This document shows, piece after piece, positions 1-13,055 of a DNA stretch of 64,000 nt. This stretch comes from Ecdyonurus torrentis (lineage: Eukaryota > Arthropoda > Insecta > Ephemeroptera > Heptageniidae), in NCBI GenBank assembly GCA_949318235.1, contig OX439131.1, forward strand, positions 44,215,226 to 44,279,225, in the 5' to 3' direction. Under the pieces are notes generated by a model. The model searched no databases and had not been told where the DNA came from. It worked only from the letters and a program-made list of their open reading frames with translations. Made by a program: the position numbers and the translations under genes. Numbering within the stretch: the stretch's first letter is position 1; each line of letters opens with the position of its first letter.

Positions 1-828
1 TCATAATATAAAATTAATGAATGTAGGAACAAGTACATTATTAATTAACATGTAAAACAGTAAAATTTACATAAAGTAATTAGAAAATTTTATGTTTGTA
101 ATTTATTTATACTCACGTTTATATTATAATAATCTTCACAATATACCGACGTTACGTATAGAGTACTATACTGTACCTAGACACTGGAAATTGTGTTGAT
201 GTTTTCAACATCATTTTCTACTGGTTGTAATAATGTTCTATTATACTTCGCACTGCAGTTGAATTAGTCCACACGTTCCATACAACGTGATCAAAATTAT
301 ATAGAACATTTAATTGAGCTGTCACACTTAATGAGAAATAATATAGTATTATTGAATTTTAATGTAAAATAAATTAAATATGCTATTTGTTTTTTTATAT
401 AATACATTAGGAATGCATTATATTTATATTTACTTAATGTAGTATATAATAAAGAAAATAAAGAGTGATTCCGTTTTTGACTTAATGAGATTATTAATTT
501 TATTTAATTAGCATACTCTTACGTTTTTAATTGTCTTTTTTATATTTATTTTTTAAGAGACGAATTTTAATTAAAATATATACTGTCGTAAAAAATATGA
601 AAATACATTTTATCACGAGCCATTAAAAAATTGTTGATGGATATAAGCATATTTTATGTCATAATTACATTTCGTAATAAAATTAAGAGAAATGGATTTT
701 TTTATTACGGTTATTTCTATAAATTTATTGTATATTTTTTAATAAAATAAAATTCAGCAGAAGATAATTCTACAACTCTTTATAATTTATGATTACACGT
801 CTTGTAAATGTATTAAAAGTGCAAAAAA
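1..828. other. AT-rich DNA, no gene seen
   Basis: No open frame of useful length, no multi-copy repeat and no RNA gene could be recognised here. The stretch is A+T-rich with short T and A runs and ends at a poly(A) run near 823-839. Confidence 0.6.
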
Positions 829-890
829 AAAAAAAAAAATCCTTCCAACTTCATGATAAATACTTAAAAAAAATTGTAAGAAACTTTTCT

Positions 891-1175
891 TAAAGGCGTA
901 GAACACTTTGAAAAAAAAATGTCTAATATCCTAACATATTCCTAAATATCAACGTTTTTTAATTGGCCGGAATCATTGATTTTAAATTTATTTTCCATTC
1001 ATGAAATGGTAGCTGCGGGCTTGTGACGTTACATCTCACTTGTGACGTCATAAACCCGCAACTACCATTTTGTGAATAGAGTTAGAAATCAATGACTCCG
1101 TCCAAATCAAAGGTGACATTTAGGTATGTTTGGTTATTATACATGTTTTTTATTCAAAGTGTTCTACAACTTTAA
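891..1175. mobile_element. Foldback MITE, family H copy 1
   Basis: The left end GTAGAACACTTTGAA is mirrored by TTCAAAGTGTTCTAC at the right end. The two arms stay complementary towards a GC-richer core containing GTAGCTGCGGG and CCCGCAACTAC. The whole unit of about 285 bp can fold into one long hairpin and encodes no protein. The core carries TGACGTCA at 1043-1050. A right-arm-only relative lies at 16948-17078, which shows it is repetitive. A non-autonomous DNA transposon is the simplest reading; the superfamily is unknown because no clear target duplication was found. Confidence 0.75.
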
Positions 1176-2900
1176 AATTTTCTTTAAAAAAATTGGGCAA
1201 AAAGAAGAGAAAAGTTACTTTGTCAGTAGTTGGACACGTAGCGTGCTTATAATACTTATTGTAACTTGAACGTGAGTCTCATTCATCCTCTTTTTTTCTT
1301 CCACGCCCCCCCCCCCCTCCTTTACTAAGACATTGCTAGCAAGCCATTTTTTGGTGTGATATCATGAGATGGATGATTTCACTGCGCTTGCCTACAATTA
1401 ACACATGTTAGGCGAGCTAAACTAGTTAATAAGAATTATATTCTTGTCACCTGGTCCGTAGTTTTAGTGCACGTGGATTGTGGATTTGGCTGCAGAAAAG
1501 ATTAAAATGAAAACAAAAGACGTTTTATATGTTCCATTAATTTGCCGTTCAAATAGAAAGTTATAATCATCATACATTTTTAGGTATCAAAAATGGAAAA
1601 AAAAACTATTTCTATGGTTAATTTAATTTTAGTTATTAAATCATATGACCCCCCCCCCCGCCGCCCCCCCAAAAAAGTTCAGGTGTGAGCAAATATATGA
1701 AAAAAATGTAATTTACGATTATCATGTTTTGTATTTTATTAAATATTCAACACAATACTATTATAATTTTGTTTTGCTTTACTTACAATAAAATTATCTT
1801 AATTTATTCAGATTAAAATTTCCTTTTTTTTTTTAATAGCGTAAAATTTATATATATATATATCATTATTCAGTCTGTAAAACATTTTCTAATGATAATT
1901 TTTGCCCATAAATTTTAAAAATATTTTAAATTACACAAAAATACATATTGGTGCGTAAAGCGTTATTATAAATTATAGTTTTTTTTTTTACTTTTCTGAC
2001 TTTAATAAAGGCTTTTTACGTAAATATTAGAATTATTGGCATTTTTATTTTTTTAATGAAATTTGTAAGTTTAAATGTAAGAATTCACGAAATGTAAGAC
2101 AAGTTATTTTTTTAATCAAACAGTAAAAATTTGAATTTATAATGAAAACTTCCTAAAGCCATTTATTTTTGCATTGATTTGATAACTGAAATGAAGAGAG
2201 AGAGAGAGAGAGAGAATGCAAATAACATGTATTGACTTTTTATGCAAACTCTAAGACAATACTAATAAAACTTCCTGTATTTTGAGTTCCAATGAGTCAC
2301 GTATCATGAATATAAATTAAATATACTTTGAAATAAGGAAACCAAAGCAAAATCAAACTTTTTGTGTATGGTAAATGCAGTCATGGAAAATACGATTTTA
2401 TGTAAATATATAATCCAACAAGTTTATATTTCTAAACTTTAAATCAAAAACAATAACAAAAACATAAATAGAAATTTACAAAGATATATAATTTTCAAGT
2501 TTGTTTACAAATAAGAAATTACAAAATAAACAGGTGAGTTGTGCAAACCACCCACGCCATGACTTTAATAAACAAGTTTATTGAACAAAATAAAAATGTA
2601 CTTAAAAGTTAACAAAGTTGTTGTAAGAAAAGTTTGTATCAAAAACACACGAAACAAAATTAAATCAACATGGAATTAAATTACAATTTTTTTTATAAGA
2701 AATATTTAATATTTAAACAAATTTTTTTTTGTATGTGTTAACTTAATTTATGTTTGAAACATTCTTGGCGAACAAAAGTTAGTGGCAAATAAATAAAATA
2801 TTAAAATAAAACAGAAAAAGTTAAATTTGAGCACTTCAACTTTTTATAACCAAGAAATACTAAATTCTCAATGTCAACTAAAATTTATAAAAAAAACACA
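1176..2900. other. AT-rich DNA with poly(C) and GA tracts
   Basis: No gene seen. The stretch holds two unusual C-rich runs (about 1304-1318 and 1650-1670), a short GA microsatellite (about 2194-2214) and several A/T runs. Nothing here matches the other repeat families of the window. Confidence 0.55.
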
Positions 2901-3252
2901 GTTTATTCGGTAAAGTATAGTGAGGCTCCTTAATAATGATTGGCTGCACAAAAAAAAAATAGATACAGCTATTGGTTGAGCTTTTTTTTTTTTTTTTGAG
3001 CCAATAAAATTGAGTCGCTGTTGAGCATGGATTTTTTTTGAGCCGTTAAAAGTAAGCCGCATATTGAGCCTGGATTTTTTTTTGACAGTTTCTTTCATTC
3101 GTATCAAGTTCAACTTTCTAAAAGAAGAAATTACAATGATCGACCATATGTATAAACGTAGTAAACAGGTAACGACGTCATAACCAGCTGTTTTTAACAA
3201 AGGAACATTTTCGAAGCTGGCTCAATATTTGTGTGTAGTTTATAGAACGAAC
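2901..3252 (-). mobile_element. MITE, family A copy 1
   Basis: This is a member of the most frequent roughly 300-bp family in the window. Its ends resemble an inverted pair: a TAAAGTATAGTGA-type left end and a GTAGTTTATAGAACGAAC right end. Shared internal words include TGATTGGCTG, GAGCCAATAAAA and CGAAGCTGGCTCAA. The 108-codon open frame on the minus strand inside it has no recognisable domain and is repeat-derived. The orientation label is arbitrary: plus means GTTCGTTCTGTAAA at the left. Confidence 0.75.
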
Positions 3253-3355
3253 TATAAACATCTTAAACAGATAGTGACGTTATGATCAGGTATTCTTAAC
3301 AAAGGAAACATAATCGAAGCTGGCTCAATGTTTGTGTGTAGTTTGCAGAACGAAC
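3253..3355 (-). mobile_element. Family A end fragment in tandem
   Basis: Immediately after copy 1, the last roughly 100 bp of the same family is repeated, with CGAAGCTGGCTCAATG and GTAGTTTGCAGAACGAAC. This gives a tandem duplication of one element end. Confidence 0.7.
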
Positions 3356-3650
3356 TAAAGATATGAAAAGTGTTTCAATCGTAAAAATATGAAAAATATT
3401 AAATTCGTGACTTGATAGTTTTCAACCTGTTGCATCGTGCGCTGATACATTTCATTTTTATTTATGTTTTTTATTTTACTGCACGTTTCTGTGAAACATT
3501 GAGATTTACACTGAATATAGTAGTAAAAGTATTCCCGAGTGATATTTTCACATACGGTTCCTCGTCTTTTATAACAATTTTAATATTCATAATATATTTG
3601 ATGATTTGATTTGAATAGTACAAAATGTCTGTTTACTAATAATTAAAACA
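3356..3650. other. Unassigned AT-rich DNA
   Basis: A 65-codon hydrophobic open frame lies at 3412-3609. It has no recognisable family, no supporting context and a composition expected of AT-rich DNA, so it is not called a gene. Confidence 0.5.
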
Positions 3651-3920
3651 ATAGACCCTTTGCACATCCTTGCGCTTTGTCGCCATGTTTGTGGTAACTA
3701 ATGCATTGTCAAGCATAGGGAAAACATCATTGCTACTAATTTTTAACTGAATTTTTATCATATTCTTCGAGCTTATTAGGAGCTAGAAACAAGGCTTTTA
3801 ATGAGGTTTGAAGCTTCTTTTGCTATTAAACAAATAAAAATGACGTTTTTCCTATGCTGGCCTATGTATTCCTGACCAACAAAATGGCGGCTCTTAAATA
3901 TGAGTGCAACCGGTCTATAG
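3651..3920 (+). mobile_element. MITE, family B copy 1
   Basis: The left end TAGACCCTTTGCACATCC faces a right end GTGCAACCGGTCTATA, giving a short terminal inverted repeat with the pattern TAGACC...TTGCAC. A second copy at 16559-16850 is closely similar along its length. Internal text (GCATTGTCAAGCATAGGG, CAACAAAATGGCGGCTC) is recognisably related to family D, so B and D probably share an ancestor. The two open frames that overlap it are shadows of the repeat. Confidence 0.78.
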
Positions 3921-4072
3921 GACCAACATATATACATATTTACATTCCATATCCCTTGGAGAGCAAACCTGTTCACAATTCACTGAATAATTTCTATTAT
4001 ACTTTAGCAAAAAGTATACAATATAGAAAGTTTATTGACCCAGACGGTTCATAATAGCAAATAAAGTTTCAA

Positions 4073-4197
4073 CAAGTGCTGGTCTATTTATTCTTTACAA
4101 GCAAATAAATGTACGAACACATTGAATGGAAAATAGTTTTCAATCAGATGTATTTGTATATTTATTTATTTGTAAATAATGGCTACACCAGCACTTG
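4073..4197. mobile_element. Short foldback MITE, family R
   Basis: The first bases CAAGTGCTGGT are mirrored by ACCAGCACTTG at the end. The arms continue with TTTACAAGCAAATAAAT against ATTTATTTGTAAA. The unit is about 125 bp long. No further full copy was found in the window, so mobility is inferred from structure only. Confidence 0.55.
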
Positions 4198-4325
4198 ACG
4201 TTGGGTGACGTAACTTTTGATTGCTTTATTAAGTTTTTCAATTCCAGTTTGTGGAGCTAGAGACGAGTCAATTAAATATTTATGTATGATGTTCCTTAGG
4301 TCCTACGCCACAATTAATGAGTTTC

Positions 4326-4328
<3 letters not shown>

Positions 4329-4369
<41 letters not shown>
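4329..4369. repeat. poly(A), 41 bp
   Basis: Uninterrupted A run that directly abuts family C copy 1. Confidence 0.95.
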
Positions 4370-4371
<2 letters not shown>

Positions 4372-4698
4372 CCAGAAGAAACATTAGCATTTATATCACA
4401 AAATACTTGATGGGACTTTCATAAATAACATTAATTTGTCACAAATAGCGCCGTAGAAGTCATCAGAAAACTTAGATTTATGCAACCTGCAAAGGAATTT
4501 CATAATAATTTTTGCGTGTTGCAGAAGTCAGAATCAGGAATTATCACGCAAATAGCATACTTGACAGTATTTTCATGCTCTCTTATTGGGCAATATTTAC
4601 ATTCTGGTAAAAACTGTCATCAGTTTTGGAGATCGCATTTTATGTTTAATCTTTATATTTTAAAAGAACGTGTCGTTTCATGTGGTCAATGGCTTTAA
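4370..4698 (+). mobile_element. MITE, family C copy 1
   Basis: Member of a roughly 340-bp family with eight copies in the window. The consensus begins GGAATAGACCAGAG and ends TGTGGTCTATGGCT, with terminal inverted core ATAGACCA and TTAA at the junctions of the better copies. Shared internal words are CACAAAACACTTGATGGGAC and CACGCTCTC. In this copy the left end is joined to a poly(A) run. The open frame at 4480-4698 is a repeat shadow. Confidence 0.8.
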
Positions 4699-4993
4699 GT
4701 ACATGTACAGTTGTTTAATAAATATTCAATAAAGATAAGAAAATTATTATTTTATCTAACTCAATAAAAATTGAAATATAAATTTTATAAATAAACTTCT
4801 GAGTAGAGATAAGTCGTGACATTATACTTTCAAAATAAATTGTCATTTATTAATATTTTAGTTTCAATAAAATCTTAAAGAATTTGATATAAAGTCAATG
4901 TAATTCCTCAAGTCAATTATTGTTTATTTAAGTTCAATTTTAAACCTCTTATTTATACCAAGATAATATTCCATAGGGATATCAAATTATACA

Positions 4994-5127
<134 letters not shown>

Positions 5128-5696
5128 CTTATTTAATGTGTATCGCAAGCCACTATGATATCAATGTTTATACTAAAAATCAATATCATATTAAATTGAA
5201 TAATAATAGTAATAAAAATGAAAAGTCAAATACACAGCTTTGATAATATTTATTCAGTTATACGTATAGCAAAATAGAGTTCATAATTATATATATTTAT
5301 ATAAAATATAGTATTGAGCGAAGGACAGTCAATGTGACAAAATAATATATTATATTTTGGATTGTATTATTTTGTCTTCTAATTGAAACATATTTCTTTT
5401 GTATGGTCACTGTTATTGGTAACATTTTTCACTAAATGACAATAACATTAGTTACAAGTAAACAGAAAATAAAAACAAGATCACAAATTGATTTCTTCTT
5501 TTTTCTCTCATAGAAAAACAAAATGTAGGAAATTAAATATAAAAATGTCTCATATTTCACAACGAGAAAAAAATTTGTTGTATCTTTAATTTGATTAACT
5601 TGTGGTGTCACAAATTTTTGCTTACTTTGATTTACGTGCTTCCAAGTATGTGATTTTCATTTTTATCTTTACTATAATAAATATTTAATATTTTTA

Positions 5697-6031
<335 letters not shown>

Positions 6032-6137
6032 TATCTTCGTTACTTTTTTTTACTTTTTAAGAAATGCAAAGGTGAATGTAGATTTAAGTAGCAGTGATGA
6101 TAACACTGTGGTATAAAGTTACAAAACAAAAACTTTG

Positions 6138-6141
<4 letters not shown>

Positions 6142-6168
<27 letters not shown>
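6142..6168. repeat. poly(A), 27 bp
   Basis: Uninterrupted A run. Confidence 0.95.
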
Positions 6169-6174
<6 letters not shown>

Positions 6175-6534
6175 ATAATGCTTGTTCATAAACATCTTTA
6201 ATAATTTGTTACGTAAAAGATAACTTCTAGCCAACAACTTTAACTTTTAAATCCATACTTTTTTTTACATTTATAAAATACTAACAAGTATAATTAATGG
6301 TTTCATTAAGTTATAATAAATGTTATAACTTTTAAATATTTATTATGACAGTTGAATAAACTGTTAATGAGCCACTGTACTCAAATCAAAATGTCTCTTC
6401 TTCACTGATAAGAGATAAGATAGTTCCATCGCCTATTCATATATTACATCCTACACCCTCTCTGTAGCCCCACCAATAGGGGACGAAAATTGTTAAGTAC
6501 AACCCGTATTACGATTACTATTGTTATCTATAAT

Positions 6535-7637
6535 TATGCTATAATTATTGGTCATCCAAATGTGCTAAAAGATCTTGATATGGAAAAATGTAATAAAATA
6601 AGAGTCGGTGAAATTGAACTTGAATTTGAAATTAGAGTAAAAGACCTCGGTCTTATAATTGATAGTACCTTAAATTGGAGTGGTCATGTGTCTCATGTTT
6701 ATCAGAGCGTCATGTTATCACTAAAGAAAATGTATAGATTCAGGAAATATACTCCTGAGTCAACTAGAATTTTGTTGGCAAAAACACTTCTTTGCCCTAT
6801 AATTGACTATTGTGATACGATCCAAACAAATATATGTTATGAACTAAATCGTAAGCTTGAAGTACTACTTAATGGTGTGATAAGATATGTATATGATCTT
6901 GATATGGGGGAAGGTACCACAAAGTATTATACCAGAATGAAGCTGCTAAAAATAAAGGAGCGTAGAGAGCTACATGTGCTCATCCAAATATATAAAATAA
7001 TTTATAACCTTAGCCCAGGGTACCTAAATCAATTTGTAACTAAAGCCTGTGATGTCAAAGTGAGAAATACAAGATGTGATAAATCAATTATAAAAGTTCC
7101 TAAAGCTAATTATAAAATGTATGAAAATTCATTTAGTGTTATGGGTGGTAAACTATGGAATAGATTACCATTACAAATTAGAAATTCACCAACAATAAAC
7201 ACGTTTAAATCGCAACTGAAAAAAATACTTTTTGATAGATATTTAGAGTGATCCTTGTTATGATTATGTTGTTCTAAAATGTATAATTAAAACTACTACT
7301 AATATGTATTAATATAGATAAATTCTCAATTAACTATTTTTAATTACTAACCAAATTTTGTTTTCTAAATAAATTATTAAGTGTATATATATTCTCAATT
7401 TAAATAATTTAAGTGAAAAGAAATTTGACTTAAATTAAAATTCCAGTAAATAAATTACTAAATCACAATTAAAAATTATCAATAAAAATCTTTAAAAAAA
7501 AATAAATTTTGCATTATATGTTGATGCTACTAACAAATATTGTAACTGACTGTACTGTTAAACAGTTGGGTTAAATTGAGAGGTTGTACGCCTGATTTCG
7601 CCCAATAAAAGCCGTTAATTATTATTATTATTATTAT
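6535..7637 (+). mobile_element. 5'-truncated non-LTR retrotransposon (jockey/CR1-like)
   Basis: This copy keeps the C-terminal part of the reverse-transcriptase polyprotein, a stop codon at 7249-7251 and a roughly 360-bp AT-rich 3' UTR. It ends with AATAAAAGCCGTTA and then a short array of ATT repeats (7616-7637). A 3' end in a simple repeat and loss of the 5' part are both typical of non-LTR elements. The upstream DNA (before about 6535) has no reverse-transcriptase motifs in any frame I read. No clear target duplication was found. Confidence 0.85.
6538..7251 (+). pseudogene. LINE ORF2 C-terminal fragment (reverse transcriptase thumb/connection region)
   Basis: An open frame of about 237 codons translates into text typical of the region just after the reverse-transcriptase catalytic core. 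It starts with GHPNVLKDLD, followed by RVKDLGLIIDSTLNWSGHV, then LLAKTLLCPIIDYCDT, and near the C-terminus GGKLWNRLPLQIRNSPTIN and FKSQLKKILF. In the family the full protein carries an endonuclease and a reverse transcriptase with a YxDD active site. Neither is present here, so the fragment cannot be active. The frame extends upstream to a TTG at 6490, but those residues look like flanking DNA and no ATG supports a start. The frame has no internal stop, which suggests a rather recent insertion. It is a dead 5'-truncated copy, not a host gene. Confidence 0.85.
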
Positions 7638-9292
7638 AATGAGGGATACACAAAATTTAGAGGATAATTTTATTACATATTCTAAAAGAGGACATCGATA
7701 TTAATAGATTGATATACAAAATTCTAGTTTTTTAGTTTATTTTGTATTTTTAATCCATTTTTGAAAAAGAAAAAAATGACATCACGGTCTGTAACTTATG
7801 CATGTTTTCATAGAAAAAAAAATTAACGACTATGACTTAATATCGCGATTTACACAAAAATTTTAATAACATTTAAACTGAAGCATAAGAAATTCACATA
7901 TCTGTCAATTCAAGACAATGTTCTTTTTTTGAATATGCAATTAAACTACCTTCTAATTTTTCCTCATTTCTATTGTAATTTAGAATTATTGACTTAAATA
8001 TCCCAAAATTTACCAGTTTAAAAAAATACTAACCCCAATATATGGGGCTAGAGATAGGTTAGGAGAGGAGACATAAAAGGTGTGTGTATGATGGTCCCCG
8101 ACTTATGATTTATCAGTTAATTTTGAGATTACAACAGATTTTATTTATTTATAATTTATTTCAGATAATAGATTCTGGCTGCGGAATTTGCAAATATACA
8201 GTGTATATATATACTGTATTATATTATTATTAACAGTACATATTATATTTTTAGTAGAATCATAAAATATGTAACAATATTATATGCGTAATGCGTGGAT
8301 GTATTGAAAATGATTCCTACCCTGTGTTTGTAATCATAGTTAGATATTGTATAATAAAAAGTATTTTAATAGTTACATTTATATAATATAATTATTATAA
8401 AATATTTATAAAATTTTATTTTATTGATATAAAATCTTATCACAGCAATTTGTATGGAACAAACGTACATTTTTCGTTGGACGTAACTTTTTTTTCTACC
8501 TTTGAATAAAATTTTAATTAAAAGGTTTATTATTAAGTGATGTATACTAAAAAAATTATACGACTTATAATAAATTTATTTGATAAAAAAGGCAAAACCT
8601 GTAGACCTTTTTGTCTATAACTGCAAGTTAAACTATAAAAATGAATTATATAAAGTTCTGTCTCCAACAGAAGCCATTTTCTTGATAATAAACTGAGTTA
8701 AACATTTTTTTTTTTTTTTTAGTTTATTTCCTCTACGTTTTCAAATTCGAAGAATAAAATATTTATAAAAAATATTTGTTTCCTTGTGCTCTTTATTATT
8801 TTCAGTTGTGTTCAAAGCTATTTTATTTCAAAGTATAATATAAAAATTAAAACAGAATGAATTTGTAAAGAAAACAATATAAAGGATGGAAAAATAGGTA
8901 TAAAAAAAGGAGGAAAATGTTTTTATTTTAATAAAACAAAATTGCATGATAATAACTTCTGTTTGGTTTTGCTGTCACGTTAAGTTAATAACTGTAACAA
9001 ATTGTATGCATTGTTTGAATTTACACAGCATACCACATTGCATCCCATAAAATATTTCAATAAACACACGGCGTCATAAGCACAGAAATAATACGAATTA
9101 TAATTATATTAAATGTAATTCAAATGGATAGTTAGTTATAATTTTTATTGCGAGGCCACAAAAGGTACAAAACCCACTGCAGTATACTAATTTTCTTTAT
9201 ATTATGACATTTTGTTACATTACAACATTTTAAAATAATAGTTAGTAATAAACTAATAAATAATGATATACGTAAAACCTGTTTCTTTGCTT

Positions 9293-9293
<1 letters not shown>
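7638..9293. other. AT-rich DNA, no gene seen
   Basis: No coding signal and no multi-copy repeat recognised. A small perfect-looking hairpin lies at 8195-8219 (ATACAGT...ACTGTAT). A poly(T) run is present near 8706-8720. Confidence 0.55.

Positions 9294-9331
<38 letters not shown>
9294..9331. repeat. poly(A), 38 bp
   Basis: Uninterrupted A run. The phenylalanine-rich open frames on the minus strand across it are artefacts. Confidence 0.95.
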
Positions 9332-9332
<1 letters not shown>

Positions 9333-9960
9333 CGATTCCATAAAAGTATTTAGTGGTCATCTTTTTTTTGTTATGGGTTGAAGCATAAAGAACAGGTTTT
9401 ACAAAACTCATTATTGTTTTAGTGTTTAGAGGTTCGATATCTTCATAGTTTTTTAAAACATATTGATTATATATTTTCAATACCATACTCAGGATAAAGG
9501 TAAATCCAATAACGTGGGAATTAATAAAAAATGAATGAGATGAAGTGGATTGGTGAAACGTTCTATCTGACTAGTAGTAGTCATATTCTGAAAATCAAAC
9601 TCTAAATCTCTCTAAATCTAATACAGGTTCGAGTCCAGTGATGTGAAAATTACGCATTACGTTACCGTTAAGTTTATATGGCGGTAATATAACGCGTTAT
9701 GTATAAGATAATATATAACGACTGAAGTGTTCGTCCTAAAAACTGTCATGTTATTCAATATTATCAATGCTTCTGTCACTGTTCAACGGCCCTCTCGAAT
9801 ATGGGGGCTTAGTAAGACATACAGTAAATAAAAAAAAATGCTTACACTTCACTTTTTTATGCTCTCAGTAAGCCATATAAAAAATAATAAACACTTAAGC
9901 TGTCTCTTTCTGGCTACCTAAAAAAAAGGGAGGGGGGTAAAGAACATTGTTTAAATTTGT

Positions 9961-10105
9961 TTAAGGAACAATTGTTTTGAGGCCGATTTTAAGTGATTTC
10001 GGTCATATCCGCTTCCGTTTTTACTTTCTAAGCATGCGCAGTACGTCGAAACGGAAGCGGATGTGAGCAAAATTGCTTATAGTCGGCCTCAAAGTCGTTC
10101 CTTAA
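9961..10105. mobile_element. Foldback MITE, family F copy 1
   Basis: A near-palindromic unit of about 145 bp: AGGAACAATTGTTTTGAGGC at the left and GCCTCAAAGTCGTTCCTTAA at the right. The inner stem ATCCGCTTCCGTTT faces AAACGGAAGCGGAT, and the centre is GCATGCGC. It is one of four copies in the window. The GC content is well above its surroundings. Confidence 0.85.
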
Positions 10106-10129
10106 TTATTCAATAATCAAATCAATTTA

Positions 10130-10282
10130 TTGACTGATACAGGAACAACTGTTTTGAGGCCAACTTTAAGCAATTTCTTTCTTTTCTACGTACTGCGCAT
10201 GCGTACAACTTAGAAACGGAAGCGGATGTAAGTGAAATCTCTTTAAGTCGGCCTCAAAACAGTTGTTCCTCTAATAGTCAAT
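10130..10282. mobile_element. Foldback MITE, family F copy 2
   Basis: Begins TTGACTGATACAGGAACAAC and ends GTTGTTCCTCTAATAGTCAA, so the terminal inverted repeat extends to TTGACT. The core is TGCGCATGCG. It lies only about 25 bp after copy 1. Confidence 0.85.
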
Positions 10283-10284
10283 AA

Positions 10285-10398
<114 letters not shown>

Positions 10399-10455
10399 CA
10401 CCTTATATTACGACGTTATAACGTGACGGTCACGGTAATGTAAGTTACAGTACTG

Positions 10456-11506
10456 CTTGGTTCATAAGATAATGGCAATAAAAATCCGATACCATGTTAC
10501 AAACTTTTCACGGTCCTCCGGGCTGCCTAACCTGCAGGATACATGAAATATAGGAAAACACGTATAAATCGTGAGGAGCTTTTTAAACATAGCAAAATTT
10601 TAATAAAGTCTGGAAACTTTAATTAAATATTCTATTTAAACTTTAAAGCTATAAATTAAACATAATTATTTATTTAATAATGTACGTATATTTTTTTATA
10701 ATTATATATTTTTTATAATGGTAATTAATCATTGAAAAAAAAATTGTGTTATAACGTAAATAATGATAAATATACGTAACTTATAATGATGTGAAGGTTA
10801 TTTAAAATACGCAGTAAAATTTATGAAAATGCGCAGTTAAGTGATATAATAATTGAAAAAGGTCATAGTTAATCCTATGTGTGACGTCACAAAACTCCCA
10901 TACCATAAAATCAAATATTAACATTAGTATTATAATATTAATTGCCAATACATTACTGAATTCTGTGTCAGAGAATTGTTAACATTAAATCAAAAACTTC
11001 ATACACTAATTTTAGTAATTTTACATTTACATATACACATTGTCTCTCAATAAAATATAAATCTAGATTCCTAGAAGGGGGACTTCTAGGAATCTATGTA
11101 AATCTACACTACTATAACATCTGCCAGTAATTATTTTGCTTTTAGCACAGATGCATTCAGCATAATTATATTTAAATTTATTAAGTAAAACTTTTCTTGC
11201 CACTAAATTTACACTAACTTTATCCAAGAAAACATTAAAGTTATTAACAAATTCAACTTATACATTTAAATATAAGGGATGTTCTAGTCTTGAAAATTTT
11301 AACTAAAATTATATTTGAATTATATAAATATTTTAATATGTTTATTTTATTATGATTGTCATTACTTCATCGCTATTATTTTTTGATAAAATAGAGTATA
11401 ATAGTGTATAGCTGTACAGTTCTATGCACTTTAATACTCAATGATAAAGTAAAGAAGATAAACGTTATATAGGGAAAAGCGGATTACTTTAAAGTAGAGA
11501 GACATG

Positions 11507-11511
<5 letters not shown>
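10456..11511. other. AT-rich DNA with a small hairpin
   Basis: No gene seen. TGACGTCA occurs at 10882-10889, flanked by a short palindrome (TGTGACGTCACA). A strong small hairpin lies at 11061-11097: AGATTCCTAGAAG, loop GGGGA, CTTCTAGGAATCT. Confidence 0.6.

Positions 11512-11581
<70 letters not shown>
11512..11581. repeat. (GA)n microsatellite, 70 bp
   Basis: Uninterrupted GA array. Confidence 0.97.
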
Positions 11582-11584
<3 letters not shown>

Positions 11585-11611
11585 ATGTATTTCCTTATTT
11601 TACTAAACTGA

Positions 11612-11716
11612 GTAATGCTGTTCGTAAACCCCGTTCTGTGCTCCTCAAATGATGATCAACTTTGGTTTATTCAAATGGAATTCAATTTTTGGTGCAAGAG
11701 AACAGGGTTTATTAAG
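11612..11716 (+). mobile_element. Short inverted-repeat element, family L copy 1
   Basis: A roughly 105-bp unit with left end GTTCGTAAACCCCGTTCTGT and right end AGAACAGGGTTTATTA, which are partly complementary. The reverse-orientation relative at 33635-33746 and a diverged one at 26419-26530 share AATGATGATCAACTTTGG-like text. Confidence 0.7.
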
Positions 11717-12224
11717 AAATAAACAATTGAAATGCATATATTATGTATTCACTTGATTTATCGTAATAATAGTGATTTAGATATGAACTTTAGAATTCTT
11801 TTAAAGAATCTATAAAAATTAAAAATCAATTTTAATTTAATTGCAAAAATATTGTTTTTATATGTTTAAAAATCTTTTACTTACATAAAATTGGGAGACG
11901 TAAATGTGGAAATTCCACCCTAAAAATATATATACAGTAGTAATGATATAAGTGATTGGGTGATATAGCTAAAAGTTATCAAGGCAAAAAAAAAAAAAAA
12001 AAATTTTGAAGACGAGTTTGTTAAAATTTTTAGAAGCTTCCATGCAAAATTTTGAATTGCAACTTTTAAAATTTTTACTTCCATAAATAATTATGTTAAT
12101 TCTAATAGCTATGTAATATAGAACATATGGAAAATATAATCGATTCCCATAATTCCTAATCTCTTTATCTGATGGCAATACGACCTAAAATAATTTTTAT
12201 CACAGACAGTCGTATCACTGACTT
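11717..12224. other. AT-rich DNA, no gene seen
   Basis: Holds a roughly 19-bp poly(A) at about 11985-12003. The 69-codon minus-strand frame at 11969-12178 is AT-driven and not supported. Confidence 0.5.
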
Positions 12225-12565
12225 CAAGGAATAGACCAGAGAAAAACAAAAGCATTTATATCACAAAACACTTGATGGGACTTACATAAATAACTTTAGT
12301 TTGTCTCAAAAACCAACTGTAGCTCCGTAGCATTGATCAGAAATTTCGATTTATGCAACCCGCACATCTTTCATACTAATTTTTGCATGTTTCTGACGTC
12401 ATAAACATGAATATTCACGCAAATTGCATACTTTACAGTATTTTTACGCTCTCTAGTGGGGCTACATTAACATTCTGGTAAAAATTATCAACAGTTTTGA
12501 AGATTCTATTTTGTGTTTATTCATTAAAAAGCACATGTGTTTTTTTATGTGGTCTATGGCTTTAA
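12225..12565 (+). mobile_element. MITE, family C copy 2
   Basis: Full-length member from AAGGAATAGACCAGAG to TGTGGTCTATGGCTTTAA. It carries TGACGTCA at 12394-12401, as most family C copies do. Confidence 0.85.
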
Positions 12566-13052
12566 ATAACATCACAAAATTAGGGGATCAACTTTTTAAT
12601 TCCAGAGATATGAGTTTTCTAGCTATCGATATGGTAAAAAATTAAAAGTGCTAGGGATGTGTGACAGCTTTTTCAATTTATTTAAAAAAATAAAAATAAA
12701 AATTGTTATCTCACCAAATATTTTTCAATAAACTATATATAGTGACTTGAATAGAGATATTTCAATTGAACACGTTCAAAATATTTTCAAGTACCAAAAT
12801 TGTAAAATAAAATTTTAATATTATATAACCATACATTTTTTGATATTCTCTTATGCATCAGTAATATACTACTGTTGAAAATGTGAAATTACTGAAGTGA
12901 AATAAATTCAGTACATTCAATAGAATTTCTGCTTTAATTCAAAAAAAATTTTATACACGCACATTTAATCCAGCCTAAATTTATCTTAAAAGTATTGTCT
13001 CAAAATGAATTCAGGCATGCATAATAGTACTTACACATATACCTTATTAATT

Positions 13053-13055
<3 letters not shown>

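Noticed and set aside
2874..3200. 108-codon minus-strand open frame
   Set aside because: It covers family A MITE sequence; other family A copies do not preserve the frame, and its Lys/Asn/Phe-rich composition follows the base content.
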